The notes under the pieces were generated by a model, which did no database searches, was not told the DNA's origin, and saw nothing but the letters and a program-made list of their open reading frames with translations. 64,000 bases of DNA from NCBI GenBank assembly GCA_963728045.1, contig CAVSIE010000002.1:1488001-1552000 (forward strand), written 5' to 3'. Source of the stretch: VRUE01 sp963728045 (GTDB lineage Bacteria; Actinomycetota; Thermoleophilia; Solirubrobacterales; 70-9). Both the position numbers and the translations under genes were made by a program. Position 1 is the first letter of the stretch; the number at the start of each line of letters is the position of its first letter. Positions 18,960 to 27,524 of this stretch are shown here, piece after piece.

Positions 18960-20888
18960 CTACGCCGCCGCGGTCTGCGGCGCTAGAGCGGGCAGCGGCA
19001 GCACGATCGACTCGGCCTCGCCGGCCGGCAGCGCTGGGCGGTGGCCGCGCAGGCGCTCGTGGCTGCAGACCACGTAGCACCACTCCATCAGGCGCATCCG
19101 GGAGTTCGGGTCGATGTCGAGAATCGTTGCCCCGACCAGGTGGCGACCCTCGCTCTCGCGGCAGGAACGCACCTCGACCTGGGCAGCGACCTCGTGCGAG
19201 CCTCCGGCCGCGTCTGCCAGCGTGAGCAGCACGGCCGGGCGGGCGCCGATCTCCAGCGGCGCGTCCAGGACCAGGCCGACGCCCGACGCGCTGGCGTCGA
19301 CCAACCGCCCGCCGACGTGGCCGTCCTGCCAGAAGCAGTGGGCGGGCGCATCGCCCTCGAAGCGGTAGACGAGGCGGCGCTGGCGCCGGCGGCCGACCGC
19401 GAGCAGGGTGCGGAGGATGCGGCGCAGCTCGATCAGCCCGAGCAGCGGCACGACCGCCATTGCGATTCCCGGCAGGTCGGGGAGCGGCCCGACCCCTGCC
19501 AGGTCGAGCAGGCGCAGCGCCGTGCCCCCGGCGACGATCACGGCGCAGGCGATGACGAAGCGCAGCTTGCGCACGGCCTCGAGGCCGCCGCCGTCGGCGC
19601 CCTGCTTCGGCGTCACCTTGAAGGCGGTGCGGCCGGGGCGGACGATGCAGCGCAGCGCCCGCGTGTAGATCTCCATCGTCAGCAGCTCGTAGTGGGCGGT
19701 CTCGCCGATCTTCATGAAGCCGCGGGCCAGTGCGGAGCCGGCGGTCAGGTTGAGCGTCACCGCGGGCAGCCAGAGCACCGCCAGCGCCACCGCGTCGACC
19801 TTCATCGGCAGCTCGCCGGTCCACAGCACCACGCCGAGGGTGAGCAGCAGGAGCAGCCGCATCGGCGGCGCCATGTAGGCGGCGAGGCTGGCGAAGTAGG
19901 AGAGCCGCTGCAGCAGGCTCAGCTCGCGGGCGCGCAGGGGGGACTCGGGCAGGGTGAAGACGGCGAGGTTGCCCCGCGCCCAGCGGTCGCGCTGCAGCAG
20001 GTAGCCGTCGAGGTCGTGCGGCGCGAGGCCTTGGACCAGAACCTCGTCGTGGTAGCGGCTCCTCCAGCCGTGGCGCTGAAGGCGGATCGTCGTGTGGAAG
20101 TCCTCGGCGATCGTCTCGGTGGCGACGCCGCCGATCTCGAGCAGCGCCTGGCGACGCATCAGCGCCGCCGAGCCGCACCAGTAAGCGGCGCCGTGGCGGT
20201 CCTTGCCGGGGCATACGACGCGGTAGAAGAGCGACTGCTCGTGGCGGCCGACCGCGTAGTGCTGGGCCGAGTCGTGGTTGAAGAAGTCGTGCGGGCTCTG
20301 GACCAGCGCCATCCGCTCGTCGTCGAAGTATCCGACCATCGCGTCGAGCGCGTCCGGCATCGGCACGTGGTCGGCATCGAGCATCAGCACCAGCTCACCG
20401 CCGGTGCGGGGGAGCGCCGCGTTGATGTTGCCTGCCTTGGCGTGGGAGTTGTCGGGCCGGGTCAGGTAGCGCGCGCCGGCCAGCTCGGCAAGCTCGCGCA
20501 TCTCCGGCCGCCGCCCGTCGTCGAGCAGGTAGGTGGTGTGGGGATAGGTGAGAGCACGGCAGCCGGCCAGCGTCGCTGCGACCACCTCGCTCGGCTCGTT
20601 GTAGGTGCAGACGTATACGTCGACCGAGCGACCCGGCGTGGCAAGCGGTCGCGCCGCGGCCGGCCGCGACCAGGAGAACCAGGTCAGCGTGCCCAGCGCC
20701 CATAGCCCGTAGATCTCGGTCATGAGTAGCATCCCGAAAGCGAGCGGATTCGCCCCCTGCCCGCTCCAGCCGACTCGCCAAGTCAGGTAGCCGACGCCCC
20801 AGACCAGCGCCGCGATCGCCAGCGAGCGCAGCAGCAGCGGATGGCGGTCGAAGAACCGCCCCAGCGGTGTCTGCTCGCCGCTTTGCAT
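18960..20888 (-). CDS. Cellulose-synthase-like family 2 glycosyltransferase with C-terminal PilZ domain
   Basis: A BcsA-like processive glycosyltransferase. Two N-terminal membrane helices precede the GT-A core with VYVCTYNEP, LLDDGRRPEM, DADHVPMPD (DxD), ETIAEDFHTTIRL (catalytic TED-like Asp) and LQRDRWARGN (Q-x-x-RW); further helices follow. The C-terminal region from RRQRRLVYRF to LVDASASGVGLVLD is a PilZ domain with its RxxxR and D-x-S-x-x-G motifs, so cyclic-di-GMP control is expected. No bcsB or bcsC gene is nearby. An upstream ATG at 20957 would add 23 residues; the ATG at 20888 (MQSGEQTPLGRFF) was preferred because it leaves room for divergent promoters. Confidence 0.88.
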   Translation of the reverse strand: MQSGEQTPLGRFFDRHPLLLRSLAIAALVWGVGYLTWRVGWSGQGANPLAFGMLLMTEIYGLWALGTLTWFSWSRPAAARPLATPGRSVDVYVCTYNEPSEVVAATLAGCRALTYPHTTYLLDDGRRPEMRELAELAGARYLTRPDNSHAKAGNINAALPRTGGELVLMLDADHVPMPDALDAMVGYFDDERMALVQSPHDFFNHDSAQHYAVGRHEQSLFYRVVCPGKDRHGAAYWCGSAALMRRQALLEIGGVATETIAEDFHTTIRLQRHGWRSRYHDEVLVQGLAPHDLDGYLLQRDRWARGNLAVFTLPESPLRARELSLLQRLSYFASLAAYMAPPMRLLLLLTLGVVLWTGELPMKVDAVALAVLWLPAVTLNLTAGSALARGFMKIGETAHYELLTMEIYTRALRCIVRPGRTAFKVTPKQGADGGGLEAVRKLRFVIACAVIVAGGTALRLLDLAGVGPLPDLPGIAMAVVPLLGLIELRRILRTLLAVGRRRQRRLVYRFEGDAPAHCFWQDGHVGGRLVDASASGVGLVLDAPLEIGARPAVLLTLADAAGGSHEVAAQVEVRSCRESEGRHLVGATILDIDPNSRMRLMEWCYVVCSHERLRGHRPALPAGEAESIVLPLPALAPQTAAA

Positions 20889-20981
20889 GCGCCCTTGATC
20901 GGCATTTCTAAGAAGTGGCTTAAGTTCCAAATGAGCCGATTCGCCGTAGCCCCACATGCCTCCGGCCTAGAATCAGCACCC

Positions 20982-22139
20982 GTGAAGCGCGAGCAGGTTG
21001 TGGTTGTCGGCGCTGGCGCGGCTGGTCTCGCGGCCGCGGCAATGCTCGGGCGGCGGGGTATCGAGCCGCTGGTGCTGGAGCGGACCAACCGGGTGGCATC
21101 GAGCTGGCGCTCGCGGTATGACAGCCTCCGCCTCAACACGCCCCGGTTCACCTCGACCTTGCCGGGCTACCGGATGCCCCGCCGATACGGGCGCTGGCCG
21201 GGTCGCGACAGCGTGGTCGAGTACTTGGAGGAGTACGCCCGCCGGCACCGGCTCGAGATCCAGTTCGGGACGGAGCTGAGCCGGATCGAGCGGGGGGAGG
21301 GCGATCGAGGGGCTCCCACCTGGCTACTCAAGACCTCCAGCGGCAAGATCGCCACCCGCTTCGTGGTGCTCGCCACCGGCCACGACGCCGAGCCGAAGCT
21401 GCCGGACTGGCCAGGGCGGGACGAGTTCGCCGGCGAGCTGATCCACTCTTCCGCCTACAGGAACCCCGCGCCGTTCAAGGGCAAGGACGTGCTCGTCGTC
21501 TCGGCGAGGAACACCGGCTCGGAGATCGCCTACGAGCTGGCGACGGCCGGCGGCTGCCGGGTCTGGACCTCGATGCGCACGCCGCCGAGCGTCTTTCCCC
21601 GCGAGTGGCTCGGATACCCGCTCAACTACTCGACCGTGCTGATGGACCCCCTGCCGGACGTGGTGCTCGACCGGGTCGGCTTCCGCATGCAGAGGCTGAT
21701 CTACGGGGACCTCGCCAAGCACGGCATTCCGCGAGCTCCGCTCGGGGTCCAGAGCACCACCAAGCATCGGCACGTCTCGGCCCTGATCGACGCCGGCTTC
21801 GTCGAAGCCCTCGAGCAGGGCAAGCTGGAGTTGGTGAGCGCGGTCGAGCGCTTCGACGGCGACGAGGTGGTGCTCGCCGACGGCAAGCGCCTGCATCCCG
21901 AGGTCGTGATTGCCGCCACCGGCTACGAGCGCAACCTGCCACGCGTCGTCGGCCACCTTGGGATCCTCGACCAGCACGGCGTGGCGGCCCTGGACGGCAA
22001 GCAGGTCCGCGGCGAGCACCCGGCGGCGCCCGGCCTCTTCTTCACCGGCTACTACGCCAGCAGCGCCGGCCAGCTCCGCTTCATGCGCATCGACGGCCGC
22101 CGCATCGCCCGCACCATCGCCCGCCAGCTCGCCCCTTAG
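20982..22139 (+). CDS. FAD-dependent oxidoreductase, flavin monooxygenase-like, with unusual second nucleotide motif
   Basis: The FAD-binding Rossmann motif GAGAAGLAAAAML is intact at residues 10-15, followed by SWRSRYDSLRLNTPRF and a central ATGHDAEPKLPDWPG with the FMO-type segment EFAGELIHSSAYR. The second dinucleotide motif, normally G-x-G-x-x-G for NADPH, reads SARNTG (residues 174-179). C-terminal VVIAATGYERNLP and GLFFTGYYASSAGQLR complete the fold. GTG 20982 is taken as start because it puts the first strand at residue 4; the longer open frame upstream would overlap the divergent gene. Substrate unknown. Confidence 0.82.
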   Translation: MKREQVVVVGAGAAGLAAAAMLGRRGIEPLVLERTNRVASSWRSRYDSLRLNTPRFTSTLPGYRMPRRYGRWPGRDSVVEYLEEYARRHRLEIQFGTELSRIERGEGDRGAPTWLLKTSSGKIATRFVVLATGHDAEPKLPDWPGRDEFAGELIHSSAYRNPAPFKGKDVLVVSARNTGSEIAYELATAGGCRVWTSMRTPPSVFPREWLGYPLNYSTVLMDPLPDVVLDRVGFRMQRLIYGDLAKHGIPRAPLGVQSTTKHRHVSALIDAGFVEALEQGKLELVSAVERFDGDEVVLADGKRLHPEVVIAATGYERNLPRVVGHLGILDQHGVAALDGKQVRGEHPAAPGLFFTGYYASSAGQLRFMRIDGRRIARTIARQLAP

Positions 22140-22160
22140 AATCAGCCCTCTGACAGTCCC

Positions 22161-22247
22161 GGAGGGGTGCCGGAGTGGTTGAACGGGGCAGTCTCGAAAA
22201 CTGTTGGCGTCGCAAGGCGCTCGTGGGTTCGAATCCCACCCCCTCCG
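22161..22247 (+). tRNA. tRNA-Ser (CGA anticodon)
   Basis: Acceptor GGAGGGG pairs with CCCCTCC; the T-arm GTGGGTTCGAATCCCAC matches the other tRNA-Ser; a long variable arm (TTGGCGTCGCAAGGCGC region) marks class II. The anticodon loop CTCGAAA gives CGA. It is the last housekeeping gene before the less GC-rich surface-protein region. Confidence 0.95.
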
Positions 22248-22324
22248 TTCTTTCCTGTTCCTCCGATTTTCCGTTCTAGCCGCGCCCGGCGAAGGCACGT
22301 GCGTGCGTATACCGCTCTCGTTCC

Positions 22325-22354
22325 TTGACAAAGCCGAACTCGTATGTTTATCTT
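22325..22354 (+). promoter_or_regulatory. Sigma-70-type promoter for the collagen-like gene
   Basis: TTGACA (22325-22330), an 18-base spacer and TATCTT (22349-22354) form a strong vegetative promoter. It would give a leader of about 95 bases before the ATG at 22456. Confidence 0.6.
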
Positions 22355-22358
22355 GGCG

Positions 22359-22440
22359 CTGGCCGCTTTAGGAACCCGAGTGTCAGGACAGGGAACCTGC
22401 TCGTTTTCCAGCGGCCAGGGACAACAAACAGGGACCACAG
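22359..22440 (+). promoter_or_regulatory. Structured leader with a 9-bp stem and repeated CAGGGA motifs
   Basis: CTGGCCGCT (22359-22367) and AGCGGCCAG (22410-22418) are perfect complements, enclosing 42 bases. Four CAGGGA copies lie at about 22389-22441, the last beside the AGGAG ribosome site. The arrangement would permit control of the collagen-like gene's translation, but no known riboswitch is recognised. Confidence 0.4.
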
Positions 22441-22455
22441 GGACAGGAGAGTTCA

Positions 22456-23301
22456 ATGTTCTCGACGCTGCGCAACCGCTTCGGCATCCCGGGAGTCATC
22501 TCGGTCATCGCCCTCGTCTTCGCCATGTTCGGCGGCGCCTACGCCGCCAACAACTCAGGCGACGGCAACGGCGCTACAGCCTCAGCCAAGAAAGCCGTTA
22601 AAGGACCACGTGGCCCCAAGGGCCCCAAAGGCGCCACCGGCGCAGCGGGCCCAACTGGTCCGGCCGGAGCCCCCGGTGCCAAGGGCGACACCGGAGCTGC
22701 CGGCACCAACGGTCAGAATGGCGCGGCCGGCGCCAAAGGCAAAGACGGCACTAACGTCACCAGCGCGCCTTTTGAAGGTACGAACGAACCGGATGGGGCC
22801 GAATGCGAAGAAGCCGGCGGCGTCGAATTCAAATCCGCAAGCCCCACGACCTACGCCTGTAACGGGCTGAATGGTGAAGACGGGGAACCGTGGACGGCGG
22901 GTGGCACGCTACCGGTAGGTGCTACCGAGACAGGCAACTTTAGCTTTTCAGCCACCCTAGCCGGAACCCCGGAATTCCTTAGCGACAAGCGCTATGCAGT
23001 ACCGATCTCCTTCCCGATCCCTCTCAGCGCGCCGATCACGGAAGAAAGCCACGTTGTCTACGTCCCCGCAGAAAATACCACTACGCCGCACTGCAGCGAC
23101 TCGCCAATCAATGGCACCGTCGAAGACCCTAAAGCCGAGAGCGGCTACCTGTGTCTATATGGAAAAGAAAATCTGGGTACGCTCACTTATTTCTTCTCCG
23201 TTGGTCCAGAATTCAATCCCGCTGGACGCTCCGGTACCGCCGCCTTCTTCAACATCACCAAAGACACCGTCGCCTACGGCTCCTGGGCAGTGACCGGCTA
23301 G
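22456..23301 (+). CDS. Secreted collagen-like protein
   Basis: 281 residues. The signal peptide (GVISVIALVFAMFGGAYA) is followed by a charged linker and 17 uninterrupted Gly-x-y triplets at residues 50-100 (GPRGPKGPKGAT to GKDGTN), which should form a short collagen triple helix and trimerise the protein. The C-terminal about 180 residues form an unrecognised domain with Cys pairs (ECEEAGG, YACNG, HCSDS, LCLYG) and a beta-rich pattern ending VAYGSWAVTG. AGGAG lies eight bases before the ATG. It opens a series of four exported-protein genes. Confidence 0.88.
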   Translation: MFSTLRNRFGIPGVISVIALVFAMFGGAYAANNSGDGNGATASAKKAVKGPRGPKGPKGATGAAGPTGPAGAPGAKGDTGAAGTNGQNGAAGAKGKDGTNVTSAPFEGTNEPDGAECEEAGGVEFKSASPTTYACNGLNGEDGEPWTAGGTLPVGATETGNFSFSATLAGTPEFLSDKRYAVPISFPIPLSAPITEESHVVYVPAENTTTPHCSDSPINGTVEDPKAESGYLCLYGKENLGTLTYFFSVGPEFNPAGRSGTAAFFNITKDTVAYGSWAVTG

Positions 23302-23399
23302 CTCCAATTCCTTGGCGGAGATTCCGCCGGTGCAAGCAGCCATTAGGGATCCCGGAGACAGATTCAGCGCACGATTTCAAGCAGCATAGGAGAACTTGA

Positions 23400-26300
23400 A
23401 TGACAACTGAGGCAAAGACACACGCAGTTAAATCAAATCAGCGCTCAGGCGTCTCATGGTCCCTCACCGTTTTGCTGGGTGTCGGCGCGCTCGCTATAGC
23501 TCTCATTCTGCATGCTCCCACTGCGGCACTTGCCGCTGGCTCTGTTCTCACTGAGCCAGCGGCCAAAGTGCATCACACCACGGCAGTCCTGAACGGCCAT
23601 CTCGACCCGGAAGGGGATCCGGGCATTACCGAATGCCACTTTGAGTGGGGTGAAACTGTTGTCTACGGCAACACATCACCTTGCATGGAGGGGAACACCT
23701 TTTCCGCTCCGGCTGGCGTTAGCGCCAATCTCAGTGGCCTCAATCCGGATGTTACCTACCATTTCCGCCTAAAAGTCGAAACGACCTCCAACGGGACCAT
23801 TACCGGTGCCGACCAGAGCTTCACCACTATCCCTGTGCCCACTGAACATCCCGTGGTTGCAAGCTTTGGCAAAGACGGGACCTCCGGGTCGAATTTTGTT
23901 GTACCGCTGAAAACGCACGCCGCGGCACCAGCGATCGACCAAGCGACTAAAAATCTGTTTGCGCTCGAATGGGGAAATGCTACCGGCCAGCTTTATGGTT
24001 TCGACGCTTCTGCCCCTCCCACATTTCCGCTACTGGGCGGGTTCCCATACGAGACACCGGGCAATTATTTGGCTTGGGCAATACCGATTGTTGCCTCGAA
24101 AGGGAAAGTTTATTTTGGAACCGTGAATAACAGTCAGAATCCTGCAAAGTTCGAGCTAAACGGGATCAGCGCATCCGGCACAGAGCTCTCTGGCTTCCCG
24201 ATTGATGTCAAAGTCAACCCGGGTCCACCACTGATTGATAAAAACACTCCCCAGCCGCATATCGAGGGGATAGCCATCGATTCAGCTGGGGATATTTGGA
24301 TATCCCTAGAAGGTGTGGATAGCATCCTCAGATATAGCTCTGCCGGCCTATTCCAAGGGTCCATCGATATATCCACTCAGTCTGGACGGGTCGGACGGCT
24401 CGTTTTCGACTCAGGTGACAACCTCTACGTCTCTTTTACCCAGACGGGAAGCTCCAGCGGTTCGTCGATTCGGAAGTTCACCGCCAACAGTGGCTACACC
24501 ACAGCTATCGATCTACCTACTCCGTCTGCAACAGTCGCCGGACTAGCCGTCGATGCGTCGACCGAGCATCTATACGCCAGTATCACTTCGGGCTCCATCA
24601 CTTCCGATATTGTCGCCGTCTACGACTTGTCCAGCGGCGAGCTCTTTGATGAATTCGAAGTTGAAAGCAGTCGTGGAATTTCCGTTGACCCCGCCGACCA
24701 CCACACCTATATTGGCGGCGATCAGATTGAGGTTTACGCTACGGGCGCGCCGCTTTCGCCTCCAACCACCACCACTGCGCCCGCCAGTCCGATCACCGGC
24801 AACAAAGCGACGCTGAACGGCTATGTCGACCCCGAGGGCCTGGCGGTCACCGAGTGTAAATTTGAATATGGTAAAGGTACTTTCTACGGTCAAATCGCCC
24901 CCTGCTCCTTTAACCCGGGCTCGGGCTCAGGGGACGTCGCCGTCTCGGCTGAGATCTCCAGCCTGACGCCGAACACGACCTACCACTACCGGTTGGTAGC
25001 GGCCAATTCTTCGACATCGGATAAGGGCGAAGACGAAACCTTCACCACCAACCCGCCACCGGTAGTCAGCTCGCCTGCAGTTGAGAATCTCACCTTCAAA
25101 TCAGCCGAGCTGAAAGCGTTGGTCAACCCGAAAGGCTATGAAACGACCTACCGCTTCGAATACGGCACCACGACCTCTTACGGGATCAAAGTCCCGGTCC
25201 CAGACGGCAACGCCGGCAGCGGCAAAGGCGACGTGCCCGTCAGCGTCAAAATCTCGGGCCTCTCGTCCGACACTGTCTACCACTGGCGGTTGGTCGCCGA
25301 GAACGCCAACGGGGAGGTGGTTCTGGCCGATCAGACCTTCACAACCTTCGGTCCGGTCAAGGCCGAGACCACTGGCTCGCCGATAAGAACGACGACCACC
25401 GCCCAGTTGCAAGCAAGGATAAACCCCGACGGGGCGCCAACCACCTACCGCTTCGAGTACGGCACGGAGGGTCCCTGCGACAGCAGCCCCTGCCTGGCCA
25501 CACCGGACCGCTCAGCCGGCGCAGGCGGTGTCTACCGCTTTGTTGCCGAGGAAGTCGAAGGCCTCGAGCCTGACACCACCTACCACTACCGGGTGATCGC
25601 CGAAAGTCCGACGCCGGGAGGGCCGGCGATCGGTAAAGACATGACCGTGACCACGCGAGCGAGCGATGCACCGCTCTCCCACGGCCAGTTCCCCGGGCCG
25701 CCCGGGTCGGACCGCGCCTACGAGCAGGTCAGTCTGCCCGACACGGGCGGCAGCCCTGTTTTCAATGCCGCTGCTGTGTCCGACGACGGCAATCGTGCTT
25801 TCTACAGCGTCAGAGGCGGCACGCCGATCTCCGCTACGGGGACGCTGCTGAGCATGGTCTTCGCTCAACGCATGCCCAACGGCTGGCACTCAGAAGACGT
25901 AAACCCGCCACGCCATGAACTAGCCGGAGGTGCCTGGCTCGAGCCCGGCGGGAAGCATGATCTTACTGACCAGATTGCAATGAATGTCAGCAGCACCGGC
26001 GGTGGAACCGCTCTTTGGCGTCTGCGCCCTGGATCGCCTCCGACTAAAGTCTTCTCAGCCGGGCCCGGTGTTCCCATGGGTCCCGTGATGGTTTCCGAAG
26101 ATGCATCGCGCGTGCTGGTAAGGATGCAAGGATCTCAGGATCCTGCTCATCCTGCACCGCCCGGCAGGGTCAACGTCTACGACGTTAGCTCTAGCGCCCC
26201 CCAGCTCATAAGTCTCTTGCCCGACGATTCAGTCTCCAACTGTGATGTCGTGGCGGGACTAGGCGCGACAGCGGAATTTGCTCCCAGCTATAAGCATTGG

Positions 26301-27524
26301 ATATCTCCAGATAGTTCGCTGGCCTTCTTTCAAAGCTGCGAAAACCTCTACATGCGGGATTTCTCTTCCGAAGAGAGCACGCTGATTGGCCCGGGTGTCT
26401 TCCTAAAGTGGACTCCCCGTGGCCCATTTTTTGTCAGCGATCAGAGCCTTGTGCCAGGTGACATAGGGGGCAACGACATCTACCGCTATGTCCCCGGTGA
26501 CGGTTCAAAGGAATGCGTTACCTGTGTTGTCCCAGGGCGCAGAGCAAATGTGTCCGAGGTTGATGCTGCGGTTGCAGAAGATGGTTCACGTGCCTATTTT
26601 TCATCCTCCACTGAACTCATTCGTGGCGCTACTTCGCCAGGTATCTACAGAGTAGATATACCTAGCGGGGATTTTGTTTATGTCGCACCCATCACCCCAG
26701 GGGATGACGTTAGCGATAACCCAAACAGGGGAAACGCGCTTACTCCCGATGGTTCAGTCTTCGTTTTCTCTTCGAGTAATTCGGTACTAAACGCTTTTGG
26801 TGGCCAGCAGAATGGTGACACTCAGCAGTTCTACCGTTACGATGATCAAGACCGCTCACTCACCTGCCTCTCGTGTCCTCAGGACGGCAGCGCACCGGAG
26901 AATTCTCTCGGGCAGGAAGGTCTGGTTACCGACTCCCTCTTTAGAATCGGAGCCAATAGGACAGCGCTCTCAGCGGACGGGCGAATCTTTGCTTTCTCCA
27001 CAGACGAACCCCTCCTACCCGGCGATCAAAATACAGCCCGTCCGGGACAGAGACCTTCAGTTGGTGGTGACCTCTACGAGTGGCGCGATGGGCGCCTGCT
27101 GCTGGTCAGCGACGGTCTCGGCGAGTGGACTGATGTCGGCGGTGGCGCGGAAGTTAGCGCCATCACCCCTAGCGGGAGCGACATCTTCTTCACTGCTTTT
27201 GCTCAATACACCCCAGATGCCCTTGATGACTCCAGGCGTCTCTATAGTGCGAGGCTCGGTGGCGGCTTTGTTTTTCCATCGCAGTCAGAGCCCTGTCCCC
27301 TAGAGGTCTGCCAAGGCACCCCAAAGGGTGTACCAGTAGAACAGACGCCCGGCACCGGCGACTTCTCTGGGCCGAGCAACGTGATTCCTCACCCTGTCCA
27401 ACGTCCATGCCCCAAAGGTCGTCGTAAAGTCAGTAGAGGGGGCAGCGTGCGCTGCGTAAAAAGGCAAAGCAAAAGGTCACGTAATCATAGGCGAGCTAAC
27501 TCCAGCCGAAAGGAGCAACAATGA
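23400..27524 (+). CDS. Large secreted protein: Fn3-like modules, NHL-like propeller, WD40/TolB-like domain, polybasic tail
   Basis: 1374 residues. A signal segment (LTVLLGVGALAIALILHAP) leads to one Fn3-like module (AVLNGHLDPEG...FEWG), an NHL-like propeller at about residues 155-460 (IAIDSAGDIWIS, LVFDSGDNLYVSF), three more modules (ATLNGYVDPEG, AELKALVNPKG, AQLQARINPDG, each followed by an FEYG strand and a TYHYR strand) and a C-terminal WD40/TolB-like repeat region (AVSDDGNRAFYS, VSEDASRVLVR, ALSADGRIFAFST). The end CPKGRRKVSRGG...RCVKR and the Arg/Lys/Asn-rich tail are strongly basic. Codon use is clearly less GC-rich than in flanking genes. AGGAG precedes the ATG. Likely a cell-surface or secreted adhesin; function unknown. 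The stop overlaps the next ATG. Confidence 0.82.
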   Translation: MTTEAKTHAVKSNQRSGVSWSLTVLLGVGALAIALILHAPTAALAAGSVLTEPAAKVHHTTAVLNGHLDPEGDPGITECHFEWGETVVYGNTSPCMEGNTFSAPAGVSANLSGLNPDVTYHFRLKVETTSNGTITGADQSFTTIPVPTEHPVVASFGKDGTSGSNFVVPLKTHAAAPAIDQATKNLFALEWGNATGQLYGFDASAPPTFPLLGGFPYETPGNYLAWAIPIVASKGKVYFGTVNNSQNPAKFELNGISASGTELSGFPIDVKVNPGPPLIDKNTPQPHIEGIAIDSAGDIWISLEGVDSILRYSSAGLFQGSIDISTQSGRVGRLVFDSGDNLYVSFTQTGSSSGSSIRKFTANSGYTTAIDLPTPSATVAGLAVDASTEHLYASITSGSITSDIVAVYDLSSGELFDEFEVESSRGISVDPADHHTYIGGDQIEVYATGAPLSPPTTTTAPASPITGNKATLNGYVDPEGLAVTECKFEYGKGTFYGQIAPCSFNPGSGSGDVAVSAEISSLTPNTTYHYRLVAANSSTSDKGEDETFTTNPPPVVSSPAVENLTFKSAELKALVNPKGYETTYRFEYGTTTSYGIKVPVPDGNAGSGKGDVPVSVKISGLSSDTVYHWRLVAENANGEVVLADQTFTTFGPVKAETTGSPIRTTTTAQLQARINPDGAPTTYRFEYGTEGPCDSSPCLATPDRSAGAGGVYRFVAEEVEGLEPDTTYHYRVIAESPTPGGPAIGKDMTVTTRASDAPLSHGQFPGPPGSDRAYEQVSLPDTGGSPVFNAAAVSDDGNRAFYSVRGGTPISATGTLLSMVFAQRMPNGWHSEDVNPPRHELAGGAWLEPGGKHDLTDQIAMNVSSTGGGTALWRLRPGSPPTKVFSAGPGVPMGPVMVSEDASRVLVRMQGSQDPAHPAPPGRVNVYDVSSSAPQLISLLPDDSVSNCDVVAGLGATAEFAPSYKHWISPDSSLAFFQSCENLYMRDFSSEESTLIGPGVFLKWTPRGPFFVSDQSLVPGDIGGNDIYRYVPGDGSKECVTCVVPGRRANVSEVDAAVAEDGSRAYFSSSTELIRGATSPGIYRVDIPSGDFVYVAPITPGDDVSDNPNRGNALTPDGSVFVFSSSNSVLNAFGGQQNGDTQQFYRYDDQDRSLTCLSCPQDGSAPENSLGQEGLVTDSLFRIGANRTALSADGRIFAFSTDEPLLPGDQNTARPGQRPSVGGDLYEWRDGRLLLVSDGLGEWTDVGGGAEVSAITPSGSDIFFTAFAQYTPDALDDSRRLYSARLGGGFVFPSQSEPCPLEVCQGTPKGVPVEQTPGTGDFSGPSNVIPHPVQRPCPKGRRKVSRGGSVRCVKRQSKRSRNHRRANSSRKEQQ

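Noticed and set aside
19041..20705. 554-codon plus-strand open frame opposite the cellulose-synthase-like gene
   Set aside because: Antisense shadow; the minus strand carries all GT2 and PilZ motifs.
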